A stretch of DNA of 64,000 bases, from NCBI GenBank assembly GCA_002835545.1, contig PIZK01000005.1, positions 1-64,000 on the forward strand, written 5' to 3'. The notes beneath the pieces were generated by a model. That model saw only the letters and a program-made list of their open reading frames with translations. It ran no database searches and was not told the DNA's origin. Below are positions 56,950 through 64,000 of this stretch, piece by piece (within the stretch, counting starts at the first letter, position 1; each line of letters starts with the position of its first letter). The DNA comes from Alteromonadales bacterium alter-6D02. Lineage in GTDB: Bacteria > Pseudomonadota > Gammaproteobacteria > Enterobacterales > Psychrobiaceae. The position numbers and the translations under genes are program-made.

Positions 56950-58485
56950 ATGTTGGCTTTTGCGCTAGAACTACGAAACATTAGTAAAAGCTATCAACAT
57001 GTCAATGTATTAACTAATGCAACATTAACAGTGGCTCCGGGGTCAATACATGGCTTGATTGGAGAGAATGGTGCGGGTAAGTCAACATTACTACAAATTG
57101 CTTACGGTTTAATTAAGGCTGATGAAGGGCAAGTTTACGTTGACGGTGCTAAAGTGGATATTATTAATCCACAGCAAGCAATCACCCATGGTGTGGGTAT
57201 GTTGCATCAGCATGTGAGTTGGTTAGAGGATGCTTCGGTTTTAGATAATATTATTTTGGGTGACCCCGTTACCTCTGTTTTTTATCAAAATAGCCAACAA
57301 GCGAGTAAGCAACTGGAGCAGCTGAGACGAGAGTTTGGCTTTCCTTTCTCGTTGGATACATTAATTAATGAATTAAACTTTAGTGAGCGGCAGCTTGTTG
57401 ATGTCCTGCGCTCACTTTATCGGGGAGTCAGAGTACTGGTGCTGGATGAGCCGATGGCGTTATTGTCACAAGAACAAGAGTCTTATTTAGCGAATTTACT
57501 GACAATGCTAAAGATGCAAGGTATCTCTGTTTTGATTGTGTCTCACAAATTAGCTTCTCTTCATTTGCTATGTGATGTTATTTCTCTATTAAAGTCAGGA
57601 CAGATAACCGAGACTATTGAGCCCAAAAAAGTTTCTTTAGCTCATGTGACTAAATTGATGGTTGGGCGTGAAGTTATCTTACCTCATCAAAACTTACCGC
57701 GTCATGGGGTAAACAATACGACAGCGATTGAGGTAAAAAAATTAACTGTTGATAGTGTTTCATCGGGAAGAAAAGCTCGAGGCTTCCCCTTGCTTGATAG
57801 TATTGATTTAACATTTTATGCTGGTGAAATTGTTGCAATCGCTGGGTTAAATGGGGCGGGACAAGAGTTATTATTAAGCGTAATTGCCGGTTATAAAGCA
57901 TTTAACCAAGGTGAATTAGTTTTTTTGGGTAATAAAAACTCTGCTAATTCAGGGTTCAATATAAAGAGAATGCGAAAACTTGGGGGAGGGTTTATTGCCA
58001 ATCCAGGGTTAGGGCTTAATTTAGTTGATTCGATGACCATGGTGGAAAGCTCTTTTTTAGGATATCAGCGTGAATATTCAGGTTGGCTTGGTTTGTTTAA
58101 CAAGCGTGACTTAAATGATGACTGCTATAAGCTGATGCAGCAGTGGCAGATCAAGCCAATGGCTCCTCAAATGCAAACTAGCTTATTCTCAGCAGGTAAT
58201 AAGCAAAAGATGGTATTAGCTAAGGAAACGTCTCGCTCACCTCAAGTGCTATTACTCGATCAGCCAACTCAAGGGGTTGATATTTCTGGGGTGGAAATGA
58301 TTTATAAGGCGCTGTTTAAACTTCGTGACGAAGGTTGCTGTATTTTGGTGTGCTCGAATGACTTAGATGAAGTGATTAGCTTGTCCGATAAGATTGTCGT
58401 TATTTCTCAGGGGAAGGTAACCGCTCAAGTAGATACTCAAAGTATTAACAAAACATCGTTAGGGTTGTTGTTAGCCAATGGTTAA
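56950..58485 (+). CDS. Tandem ABC ATPase of a nucleoside-type importer
   Basis: A 511-aa protein with two ATPase domains (RbsA/NupO type). Domain 1 has an intact Walker A GENGAGKST and a Walker B LVLDEPMALLS. Domain 2 has the degenerate GLNGAGQE and the signature-like LFSAGNKQK with LLLDQPTQGVD. This asymmetry is usual in the family. The ATG directly follows the binding-protein stop, and its 3' end overlaps the permease gene by 8 bp. Confidence 0.93.
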   Translation: MLAFALELRNISKSYQHVNVLTNATLTVAPGSIHGLIGENGAGKSTLLQIAYGLIKADEGQVYVDGAKVDIINPQQAITHGVGMLHQHVSWLEDASVLDNIILGDPVTSVFYQNSQQASKQLEQLRREFGFPFSLDTLINELNFSERQLVDVLRSLYRGVRVLVLDEPMALLSQEQESYLANLLTMLKMQGISVLIVSHKLASLHLLCDVISLLKSGQITETIEPKKVSLAHVTKLMVGREVILPHQNLPRHGVNNTTAIEVKKLTVDSVSSGRKARGFPLLDSIDLTFYAGEIVAIAGLNGAGQELLLSVIAGYKAFNQGELVFLGNKNSANSGFNIKRMRKLGGGFIANPGLGLNLVDSMTMVESSFLGYQREYSGWLGLFNKRDLNDDCYKLMQQWQIKPMAPQMQTSLFSAGNKQKMVLAKETSRSPQVLLLDQPTQGVDISGVEMIYKALFKLRDEGCCILVCSNDLDEVISLSDKIVVISQGKVTAQVDTQSINKTSLGLLLANG

Positions 58486-59626
58486 GTCAAAGAGATCCCT
58501 TGTTCGTCACGGGGTAGTTAAGGTTGAACCTTGGTGGTTTAACTCCCTATTATTACCGTTGGTGAATATTTGCTTAGCTTTGCTTGCGTGTGTCGTTGTC
58601 TTATGGCTAATAGGTATCGATATTATAAATGGGATAGAAGTGATGTTCTTTGGGGCATTAGGTCAGCCAGAAGGGATTGCTTATACTTTATTTTATGCAA
58701 CAAATTTTATTTTCTCTGGCTTGGGCGTTGCACTCGCCTGGCATGCTGGACTATTCAATATCGGTGGTGAAGGACAAGCGACATTAGGGGGAGTGGGGAT
58801 TACTGTTGCTTGTTTATCCCTTGATGGCTGGTCATTTGGTAGCCTGTTTGTTTTAGCTGTCATGCTCAGTGCATTGTTTGGAGCCGCGTGGGCCTTTATC
58901 CCAGGTTGGTTAAATGCTTATCGAGGCTCTCACGTTGTAATTACGACTATTCTATTCAATTTACTTGCAGCAGCGTTGGTGGTGTATTTATTAACGGGGC
59001 CGATGAAATCTTCTGTGCAAATGGCTGCGGTGAGTGAGGTTTTCCCTCAGGCATATTGGTTGCCAACGCTTGATGTGATGGCGCAGTGGTTCGGCATTAC
59101 GATTGAGCGAAATCCACTTAATATTTCGCTGTTTTGGGCGTTAATCTGCTGTCTAATTGTTCATGTCTATTTGTGGCACAGTCGGTTGGGCTATGAAACT
59201 CGACTTGTGGGGCAAAATATGAAGGCTGCTCTCTTCGCTGGAGTTAACGAAAAGAAGATTATTATTATTACTATGATGTTATCGGGCATGCTTGTAGGCT
59301 TTATTGGGCTAAATGAATTATTAGGGAATAGTCACCAGTTACATGCTGAATTTGTTTCAGGGTTTGGCTTTGCCGGAATAGCGGTGGCATTGATGGGACG
59401 GAGCAGCCCTTTAGGGATTATTGCGGCGAGTATTTTGTTTGGCGTTATATATCAAGGGGGATCGGAGTTAGCGTTTTCTGTAGATAGTGTTGGTAATGAT
59501 ATTATTTTGTTAATCCAAGGTTTGATTGTGCTCTTTTGCGGTGCGTTAGAAAAAATGCTTAAACCTACGCTAATGCGTGTTTTTAAGGTTGGTGTGCACA
59601 AGCACCACTTAGCTGAGCAGAGGTAA
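58478..59626 (+). CDS. BMP-type ABC importer permease 1
   Basis: A 382-aa BPD_transp_2-family permease (NupP type) with about eight membrane helices. GLGVALAWHAGLFNIGGEGQ and the AYRGSHVVITTILFN segment are diagnostic. It pairs with the next permease. Confidence 0.93.
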   Translation: MVKSKRSLVRHGVVKVEPWWFNSLLLPLVNICLALLACVVVLWLIGIDIINGIEVMFFGALGQPEGIAYTLFYATNFIFSGLGVALAWHAGLFNIGGEGQATLGGVGITVACLSLDGWSFGSLFVLAVMLSALFGAAWAFIPGWLNAYRGSHVVITTILFNLLAAALVVYLLTGPMKSSVQMAAVSEVFPQAYWLPTLDVMAQWFGITIERNPLNISLFWALICCLIVHVYLWHSRLGYETRLVGQNMKAALFAGVNEKKIIIITMMLSGMLVGFIGLNELLGNSHQLHAEFVSGFGFAGIAVALMGRSSPLGIIAASILFGVIYQGGSELAFSVDSVGNDIILLIQGLIVLFCGALEKMLKPTLMRVFKVGVHKHHLAEQR

Positions 59627-59631
59627 GGCGT

Positions 59632-60594
59632 TTGAATAGTTTATTGGATGTTATTTTACTGTTTGATGCTAGCTTTCGCTTAGCAACTCCGTTGCTCTTT
59701 GCTGCTTTAGCTGGGCTATTAAGTGAACGTGCGGGAATTATCGATATTGGACTGGAAGGTAAAATGCTTTTTGGTGCTTTCGCGGCAGCTTCATGGAGTG
59801 CAACAACAGGCTCACCTTGGCAAGGTCTAGCAGTCGCCATGTTCGCAGGAATGTCTTTAGCGCTATTACATGCTTTTTCATGTATCACACATAAAGGTGA
59901 TCAAGTTGTTTCTGGCATTGCTATTAATATGTTGGCATTAGCGTTGTCTTCAATTCTTGCCCATCGGTTATTTTCATTAGGGGGCATGACCCCTATCCTG
60001 GATTCGGTTGAGCGTTTACCTCAAGTGAATTTCCTCCCCCTGATTTATCCAAGTCAGGAAGAGGCTGCATTATTAGCTTATAAACAGCTGCTCAATGGGC
60101 AGAATATTTTAATTTATATTGCAGTATTGCTCGCGGTGCTGATTTGGTTGTTCTTTAAGTTTTCGCCGTTAGGAAAGCGAGTGCATGCCGCAGGCGAAAA
60201 CCCTGTTGCGTTAAAGCGCTCTGGTGTCTCAGTGGATAGCATCCGATATGGTTCTATTTTGGCTGGTGGCGCAATATGTGGTGTGGCAGGCGCTTATTTA
60301 TCTATTGGCCACGGTGCAGGTTTTGTTGAAAATATGACGGTAGGTAAAGGGTTTATTGCATTAGCAGCGTTAATCTTTGGTAAATGGCATCCAATTGGTG
60401 TGCTTTTCTCATGTCTATTCTTTGGCTTTTTAGAGGCATTGGCTATTCGCTTGCAAGGGGTTGATATCTTTGCATTTGGTTGGCCTATACCGATGCAATT
60501 AATTGAAGTGACTCCTTATTTGCTAACATTAATTGTTTTGGCCGGCTTTGTTGGGGAGTCTCGAGCGCCGAAGGCTCTAGGTAAACGGCTTTAG
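59632..60594 (+). CDS. BMP-type ABC importer permease 2
   Basis: A 320-aa BPD_transp_2-family permease (NupQ type) starting with TTG after AGGTAAGG. SERAGIIDIGLEGKML, KGDQVVSGIAINMLAL and LGKRVHAAGENPVALKR are diagnostic. It ends the operon, overlapping by 4 bp the stop of the convergent PAS-protein gene. Confidence 0.93.
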   Translation: MNSLLDVILLFDASFRLATPLLFAALAGLLSERAGIIDIGLEGKMLFGAFAAASWSATTGSPWQGLAVAMFAGMSLALLHAFSCITHKGDQVVSGIAINMLALALSSILAHRLFSLGGMTPILDSVERLPQVNFLPLIYPSQEEAALLAYKQLLNGQNILIYIAVLLAVLIWLFFKFSPLGKRVHAAGENPVALKRSGVSVDSIRYGSILAGGAICGVAGAYLSIGHGAGFVENMTVGKGFIALAALIFGKWHPIGVLFSCLFFGFLEALAIRLQGVDIFAFGWPIPMQLIEVTPYLLTLIVLAGFVGESRAPKALGKRL

Positions 60595-61535
60595 CCCGTT
60601 AATGTTAGGCCTTCTTCAGCTTCAATGTGCGCATTAATCACCTCGTTACGCTGTATATTTAACATGACAAACACTTGCCCTGACTCCGGAGATAGCCTGA
60701 AGTCACAGTAGAGTTTTGTTTCCCCTATTTGATGTGGAAAACGGATTGTTTTTCCTGGTTGTTTGAGCACTTTTGCCATTTTTGAATTGATAGCTTCTGG
60801 TAGTAGCTTGAACTTTGAAATGCCATTTAGCTTCATGAATTTACTAGCTTGATGATTGTAATAACGGATATTTCCCGTTGGAGAGAGTCGTAGTAGTATA
60901 TTGGGGTGATTTAAAAAAAATAGTGATAAGCGCTCTGCGCGTTGCATTTTTTTTCGTTGTTTTACCAATAGCGCCGTAATAATGATACAGAAGCAGCAAA
61001 GAGCAAGTAGCTGAATGATAAGGTTAACTTTTTCCCACTTTAAGTGTTGTTTTAGTTCGAGTAAATTATTTGCAGTGTGCTTTTGAGTGAGCGTTACTAG
61101 GTTATGGTCTCTTTGAGTATGAGTCGTGAGAAGGTCTAAAAGTAATCGCCTTGTACCGAAAGAGGTTTCAATTTTTCCATCTTTTAATTCTTTGATATAC
61201 ATTAAATATTGTTCACTAAATTCAACTAAACTATCTTGGCTATTCAATCCACGTATAAGAGTTTTTAGCCAAGCTTTATGTTGCTGAGTTTTTGAATCTA
61301 TCAATTGGTAAGCAATATCGAGACGTTTATTTTCAAGGGATTCTCTTAATTGTACTAAATCACTGTTAAGTTGAAAGGTTACTGCTTGCACAGAGCCTAA
61401 CCTCGCGGTTGAAGTACCAATTACATGTATTTTACTGTTATTGATAATGAGCCAGCATTGATGAATTAGAATAAATAATACGATTAAGAGCGCGAGTAAT
61501 TTAAGAACTGAAGTGACGGATTGGACTTTGAACAT
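60591..61535 (-). CDS. Membrane PAS-domain sensor-like protein without output domain
   Basis: A 314-aa protein with an N-terminal helix (about 10-30), a helical periplasmic region of about 140 residues, a second helix (about 172-192, LIIQLLALCCFCIIITALLV) and a cytoplasmic PAS-like domain (about 210-300, FFLNHPNILLRLSPTGNIRYYN). No kinase, GGDEF, methyl-accepting or DNA-binding domain follows, and the frame ends cleanly. It may be a truncated sensor or a stand-alone regulator. It is convergent with the importer operon. Confidence 0.7.
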   Translation of the reverse strand: MFKVQSVTSVLKLLALLIVLFILIHQCWLIINNSKIHVIGTSTARLGSVQAVTFQLNSDLVQLRESLENKRLDIAYQLIDSKTQQHKAWLKTLIRGLNSQDSLVEFSEQYLMYIKELKDGKIETSFGTRRLLLDLLTTHTQRDHNLVTLTQKHTANNLLELKQHLKWEKVNLIIQLLALCCFCIIITALLVKQRKKMQRAERLSLFFLNHPNILLRLSPTGNIRYYNHQASKFMKLNGISKFKLLPEAINSKMAKVLKQPGKTIRFPHQIGETKLYCDFRLSPESGQVFVMLNIQRNEVINAHIEAEEGLTLTG

Positions 61536-61607
61536 TGTAAATAAATCCCTTTCTTTGATGTTTGGTCAGCCGCTGTTGATGGTGATTCAATCATGACTTA
61601 AGAGTAT

Positions 61608-61622
61608 GTCTAAAGTTTAGAC
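61608..61622. promoter_or_regulatory. Perfect palindrome upstream of aroF
   Basis: GTCTAAAGTTTAGAC is a 15-bp perfect odd palindrome in the 252-bp divergent region upstream of aroF, 166 bp before its ATG. It does not fit the TyrR box (TGTAAA-N6-TTTACA). It could be an operator for another regulator; no promoter could be assigned. Confidence 0.4.
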
Positions 61623-61787
61623 GCAAAAATTACTAATGAGGCGATAAAATAGCAGTACCGCAAACTTAATCTAATTATTTGTCCTTCTTAATCGAAATGT
61701 TGCATTGTTTATTTTTTGATGGTACAAATACTCTATCAGCTCAACAGAGCAATCTTGATTTGTATGACTAAAGGCAGAGGATTAGAG

Positions 61788-62864
61788 ATGAATAGTGGAA
61801 AAATTGACAATAAGCATATCTCTTCAGAGAAAGTATTAATTACACCGGCTCAGTTGAAAGAATTGATGCCTTTAAACGAAGGTGCTCAGTCATATATTTC
61901 ACAAGCTCGTGAAACTATTGCTAATATTATTCATGGTAAAGACAAGCGTTTACTTGTTGTCACAGGCCCTTGCTCTATTCATGATATTGAGAGTGCTAAA
62001 GAATACGCCCTTAAGCTCAAAAAACTTCATGAAGAACTTAAAGATGATATGTATTTGGTGATGCGTATTTATTTTGAAAAGCCACGTACTACCGTAGGGT
62101 GGAAAGGTTTGTTAAATGACCCGGATATGGATGGCTCTTTTGAAGTAGAAAAGGGTTTAAAGCAAGGTCGAGAGCTACTGTTATGGTTAGCTGAGCTCGA
62201 GTTGCCAGTGGCAACAGAAGCACTTGACCCTATCAGTCCACAATATTTGTCAGAATTATTTAGCTGGGCTGCAATTGGAGCTAGAACAACAGAATCACAG
62301 ACCCATCGTGAGATGGCGAGCGGTCTATCGATGCCTGTTGGCTTTAAAAATGGTACTGACGGAAAACTTAATGTTGCGATTAATGCTCTAGAGTCTGCAG
62401 CTCATTCACATCGTTTCATGGGGATAAACCCTCAAGGGCAAGTAGCGTTGATGCAAACTCAAGGCAATCCTGATGGTCATATCATACTTCGGGGAGGAAA
62501 ATCCCCAAACTATCAATCGGATCTTATTACTGAAATAGAATCGCAAATTCAAGGCGAAGGCTTAGTACCTAAATTAGTGGTAGATTGTAGCCATGGTAAT
62601 TCAAATAAAGATCATCGCAGACAACCACTAGTTGCGGATGATATATTTGACCAAATAAATCAAGGTAACAGCTCCATTATGGGGATCATGCTCGAGAGTC
62701 ACTTAGAAGAAGGTAACCAATCTAGCTCGTTACCAAAAGAGCAGTTGCGATATGGTGTTTCAGTAACTGATGCATGCATCAACTGGGCTGATACAGAGCA
62801 ACTCTTGATTCACGGTGCAGAAAAAGTTCGCTCTGCATTAAAAAAACGAACGATATCTACATAA
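61788..62864 (+). CDS. aroF: 3-deoxy-D-arabino-heptulosonate-7-phosphate synthase
   Basis: A 358-aa type I DAHP synthase, first step of the shikimate pathway (E. coli AroF 356 aa). Key residues lie in VTGPCSIHD, EKPRTTVGWKGLLNDP and VDCSHGNSNKD. I chose the ATG at 61788 following GGCAGAGG; a 24-residue N-terminal extension to 61716 is not family-like. Being followed by tyrA after 14 bp suggests the tyrosine-sensitive AroF isozyme. This is inference from context. Confidence 0.94.
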   Translation: MNSGKIDNKHISSEKVLITPAQLKELMPLNEGAQSYISQARETIANIIHGKDKRLLVVTGPCSIHDIESAKEYALKLKKLHEELKDDMYLVMRIYFEKPRTTVGWKGLLNDPDMDGSFEVEKGLKQGRELLLWLAELELPVATEALDPISPQYLSELFSWAAIGARTTESQTHREMASGLSMPVGFKNGTDGKLNVAINALESAAHSHRFMGINPQGQVALMQTQGNPDGHIILRGGKSPNYQSDLITEIESQIQGEGLVPKLVVDCSHGNSNKDHRRQPLVADDIFDQINQGNSSIMGIMLESHLEEGNQSSSLPKEQLRYGVSVTDACINWADTEQLLIHGAEKVRSALKKRTIST

Positions 62865-62878
62865 ATTAGGAGGGCTCC

Positions 62879-64000
62879 ATGGCTGAGTTGTCGTGTGAAG
62901 CATTGGATGAGCTACGTGATAAGATTGATGTTGTTGATGGCAAGCTAATAGAGTTAATTGTTCAGAGACTATCTTTAGTCGCTGAAGTCGGTGAAGTTAA
63001 AAGCGCAGCTGGAGTGCCTATTTATGCACCTGAGCGAGAAGCTAAAATGCTAGCTAAGCGCCGTGCTGAAGCTGATGTTGCTGGAATTGGTGGTGATCTT
63101 ATTGAAGACATACTCCGGCGGCTAATGCGTGAGTCATACCATAGAGAAAAAGATACCGGTTTTAAGCGCTTAAATTCAGAGTTGAAAAAAGCGGTTATTA
63201 TCGGTGGTCAAGGAAAGCTTGGTCGGGTGTTTGAAAGAATGCTGACTCTGTCGTCTTATCATGTTGAAGTTCTCGATAAAGATGATTGGGATAATGCTAA
63301 AGAGATACTTGATGGTGCAGGCTTAGTTATTGTTTCGGTTCCAATTAATTTAACGACTGATATCATCAGTGAACTGAGTCATCTTGATGAGGACTGTATT
63401 TTAGTCGACTTAACGTCGGTTAAGCAGAAGCCACTAGAGGCAATGTTGGCGGTTCACTCTGGGCCTGTTTTAGGTCTTCATCCAATGTTTGGTCCTGATA
63501 TTGTGAGCTTAGCTAAACAAGTTATTATTTATTGTGATGGACGGTATCCTGAAAAGTATCAATGGCTACTTGAACAAATGTCAATTTGGGGAGCTAAGTT
63601 AACACAAGCTGACCCACAAGAGCATGATCAAGCAATGACCTTGGTTCAGGGAATGCGCCATTTTACTACCTTTGTTTATGGACAGCATTTAGCGGCGGAA
63701 AACCCCGAGTTATCAACACTTTTGGAGTTCAGCTCGCCTATTTATCGTTTAGAGTTGGCTATGGTAGGTAGATTGTTCGCGCAAAGTCCTGAATTATATG
63801 CGGATATTATTTTCTCTTCGAGTAAAAATAAAGAAATGTTTTCGCGTTACTTGAGTCACTTTGAACAAGCTAGCCAACTGTTGAATAATGATGATAGGAC
63901 TGGCTTTATAGAAAACTTTAATCAAGTGTCTAATTGGTTTGGCGATTATTCCCAACAATTTTTAGATGAATCTAGAAACTTATTAATGCAAGCAAGTGAC
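62879..64000 (+). CDS. tyrA: Chorismate mutase/prephenate dehydrogenase (3' end at window edge)
   Basis: This fused enzyme converts chorismate to 4-hydroxyphenylpyruvate for tyrosine synthesis. The ATG at 62879 follows a near-perfect AGGAGGG. An N-terminal chorismate mutase helix region (about 1-90, LRDKIDVVDGKLIELI) precedes the NAD-binding IIGGQGKLGRVFERML (about 100-120) and the prephenate dehydrogenase domain with LGLHPMFGP. It extends for 374 codons to the last base without a stop; E. coli TyrA is 373 aa, so probably only the last residues are missing. Confidence 0.95.
   Translation, partial: MAELSCEALDELRDKIDVVDGKLIELIVQRLSLVAEVGEVKSAAGVPIYAPEREAKMLAKRRAEADVAGIGGDLIEDILRRLMRESYHREKDTGFKRLNSELKKAVIIGGQGKLGRVFERMLTLSSYHVEVLDKDDWDNAKEILDGAGLVIVSVPINLTTDIISELSHLDEDCILVDLTSVKQKPLEAMLAVHSGPVLGLHPMFGPDIVSLAKQVIIYCDGRYPEKYQWLLEQMSIWGAKLTQADPQEHDQAMTLVQGMRHFTTFVYGQHLAAENPELSTLLEFSSPIYRLELAMVGRLFAQSPELYADIIFSSSKNKEMFSRYLSHFEQASQLLNNDDRTGFIENFNQVSNWFGDYSQQFLDESRNLLMQASD

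Noticed and set aside
61536-61570. TGTAAATAAATCCCTTTC as a TyrR box for aroF
   Set aside because: Only the left half fits TGTAAA-N6-TTTACA; the right half does not match.

Overview
The window is chromosomal DNA from an AT-rich gammaproteobacterium, most likely a marine member of the Alteromonadales (Colwelliaceae/Shewanellaceae type). The evidence is gene order: pilD-pilC-pilB-pilA next to nadC, ampD, ampE, pdhR, aceE, aceF and lpd; zapD and yacG beside coaE and mutT; tyrS back to back with an M23 peptidase and anmK; aroF-tyrA; serA beside rpiA. I see no rRNA, tRNA, CRISPR array, phage or origin. Almost everything is housekeeping, and accessory signal is concentrated at the left edge and in a few intergenic regions.

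Layout. 1-950: IS630-type transposase remnant between two copies of a short repeat. 950-7.0 kb: small hypothetical genes, arfB, a PilZ protein, a histone-deacetylase-like enzyme, bfd and the protein acetyltransferase Pat. 7.3-13.0 kb: OmpA-type lipoprotein, a large periplasmic-propeller/PAS/GGDEF/EAL signalling protein and a tiny secreted Trp-Arg repeat peptide. 13.0-20.6 kb: anmK, M23 peptidase, tyrS, crotonase, pssA, hexose-phosphate mutarotase. 20.7-27.9 kb: mutT, yacG, zapD, coaE and the type IV pilus core genes. 27.9-38.7 kb: nadC, retropepsin-like protease, ampDE, pdhR with an excellent PdhR operator, aceEF and lpd. 38.7-39.3 kb: a gene-free, highly structured multi-hairpin repeat. 39.3-46.5 kb: CorB/YpjD, a hydroxyacid dehydrogenase, a chloramphenicol-acetyltransferase-fold protein, DUF4202, an orphan binding protein, cdd. 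46.6-52 kb: ygfZ, serA, rpiA, small membrane genes, a possible 211-bp MITE, GIY-YIG, PH-domain and PlsC-like genes. 52.1-54.6 kb: ABC exporter plus PCu(A)C copper chaperone. 54.7-60.6 kb: queG and a BMP-type nucleoside ABC importer. 60.6-64.0 kb: a membrane PAS protein, then aroF and tyrA; tyrA reaches the window edge with essentially full length.

How the genes connect. PdhR probably controls its own gene and the pyruvate dehydrogenase genes through an operator overlapping the pdhR leader, while a terminator separates lpd from aceEF. Pat (lysine acetylation) and a deacetylase-fold enzyme lie within 0.5 kb of each other, a possible writer/eraser neighbourhood. Cell-wall recycling is represented by anmK and ampD/ampE, and surface and motility functions by the pilus genes and c-di-GMP proteins.

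The items most worth a second look are the multi-hairpin element at 38.8-39.14 kb, a frameshifted small membrane-protein gene hidden upstream of pdhR, the WR-repeat secreted peptide, the Pat/deacetylase pair, the ABC exporter/copper chaperone operon and several unannotated micro-ORFs. No wholly new multi-gene system is evident.
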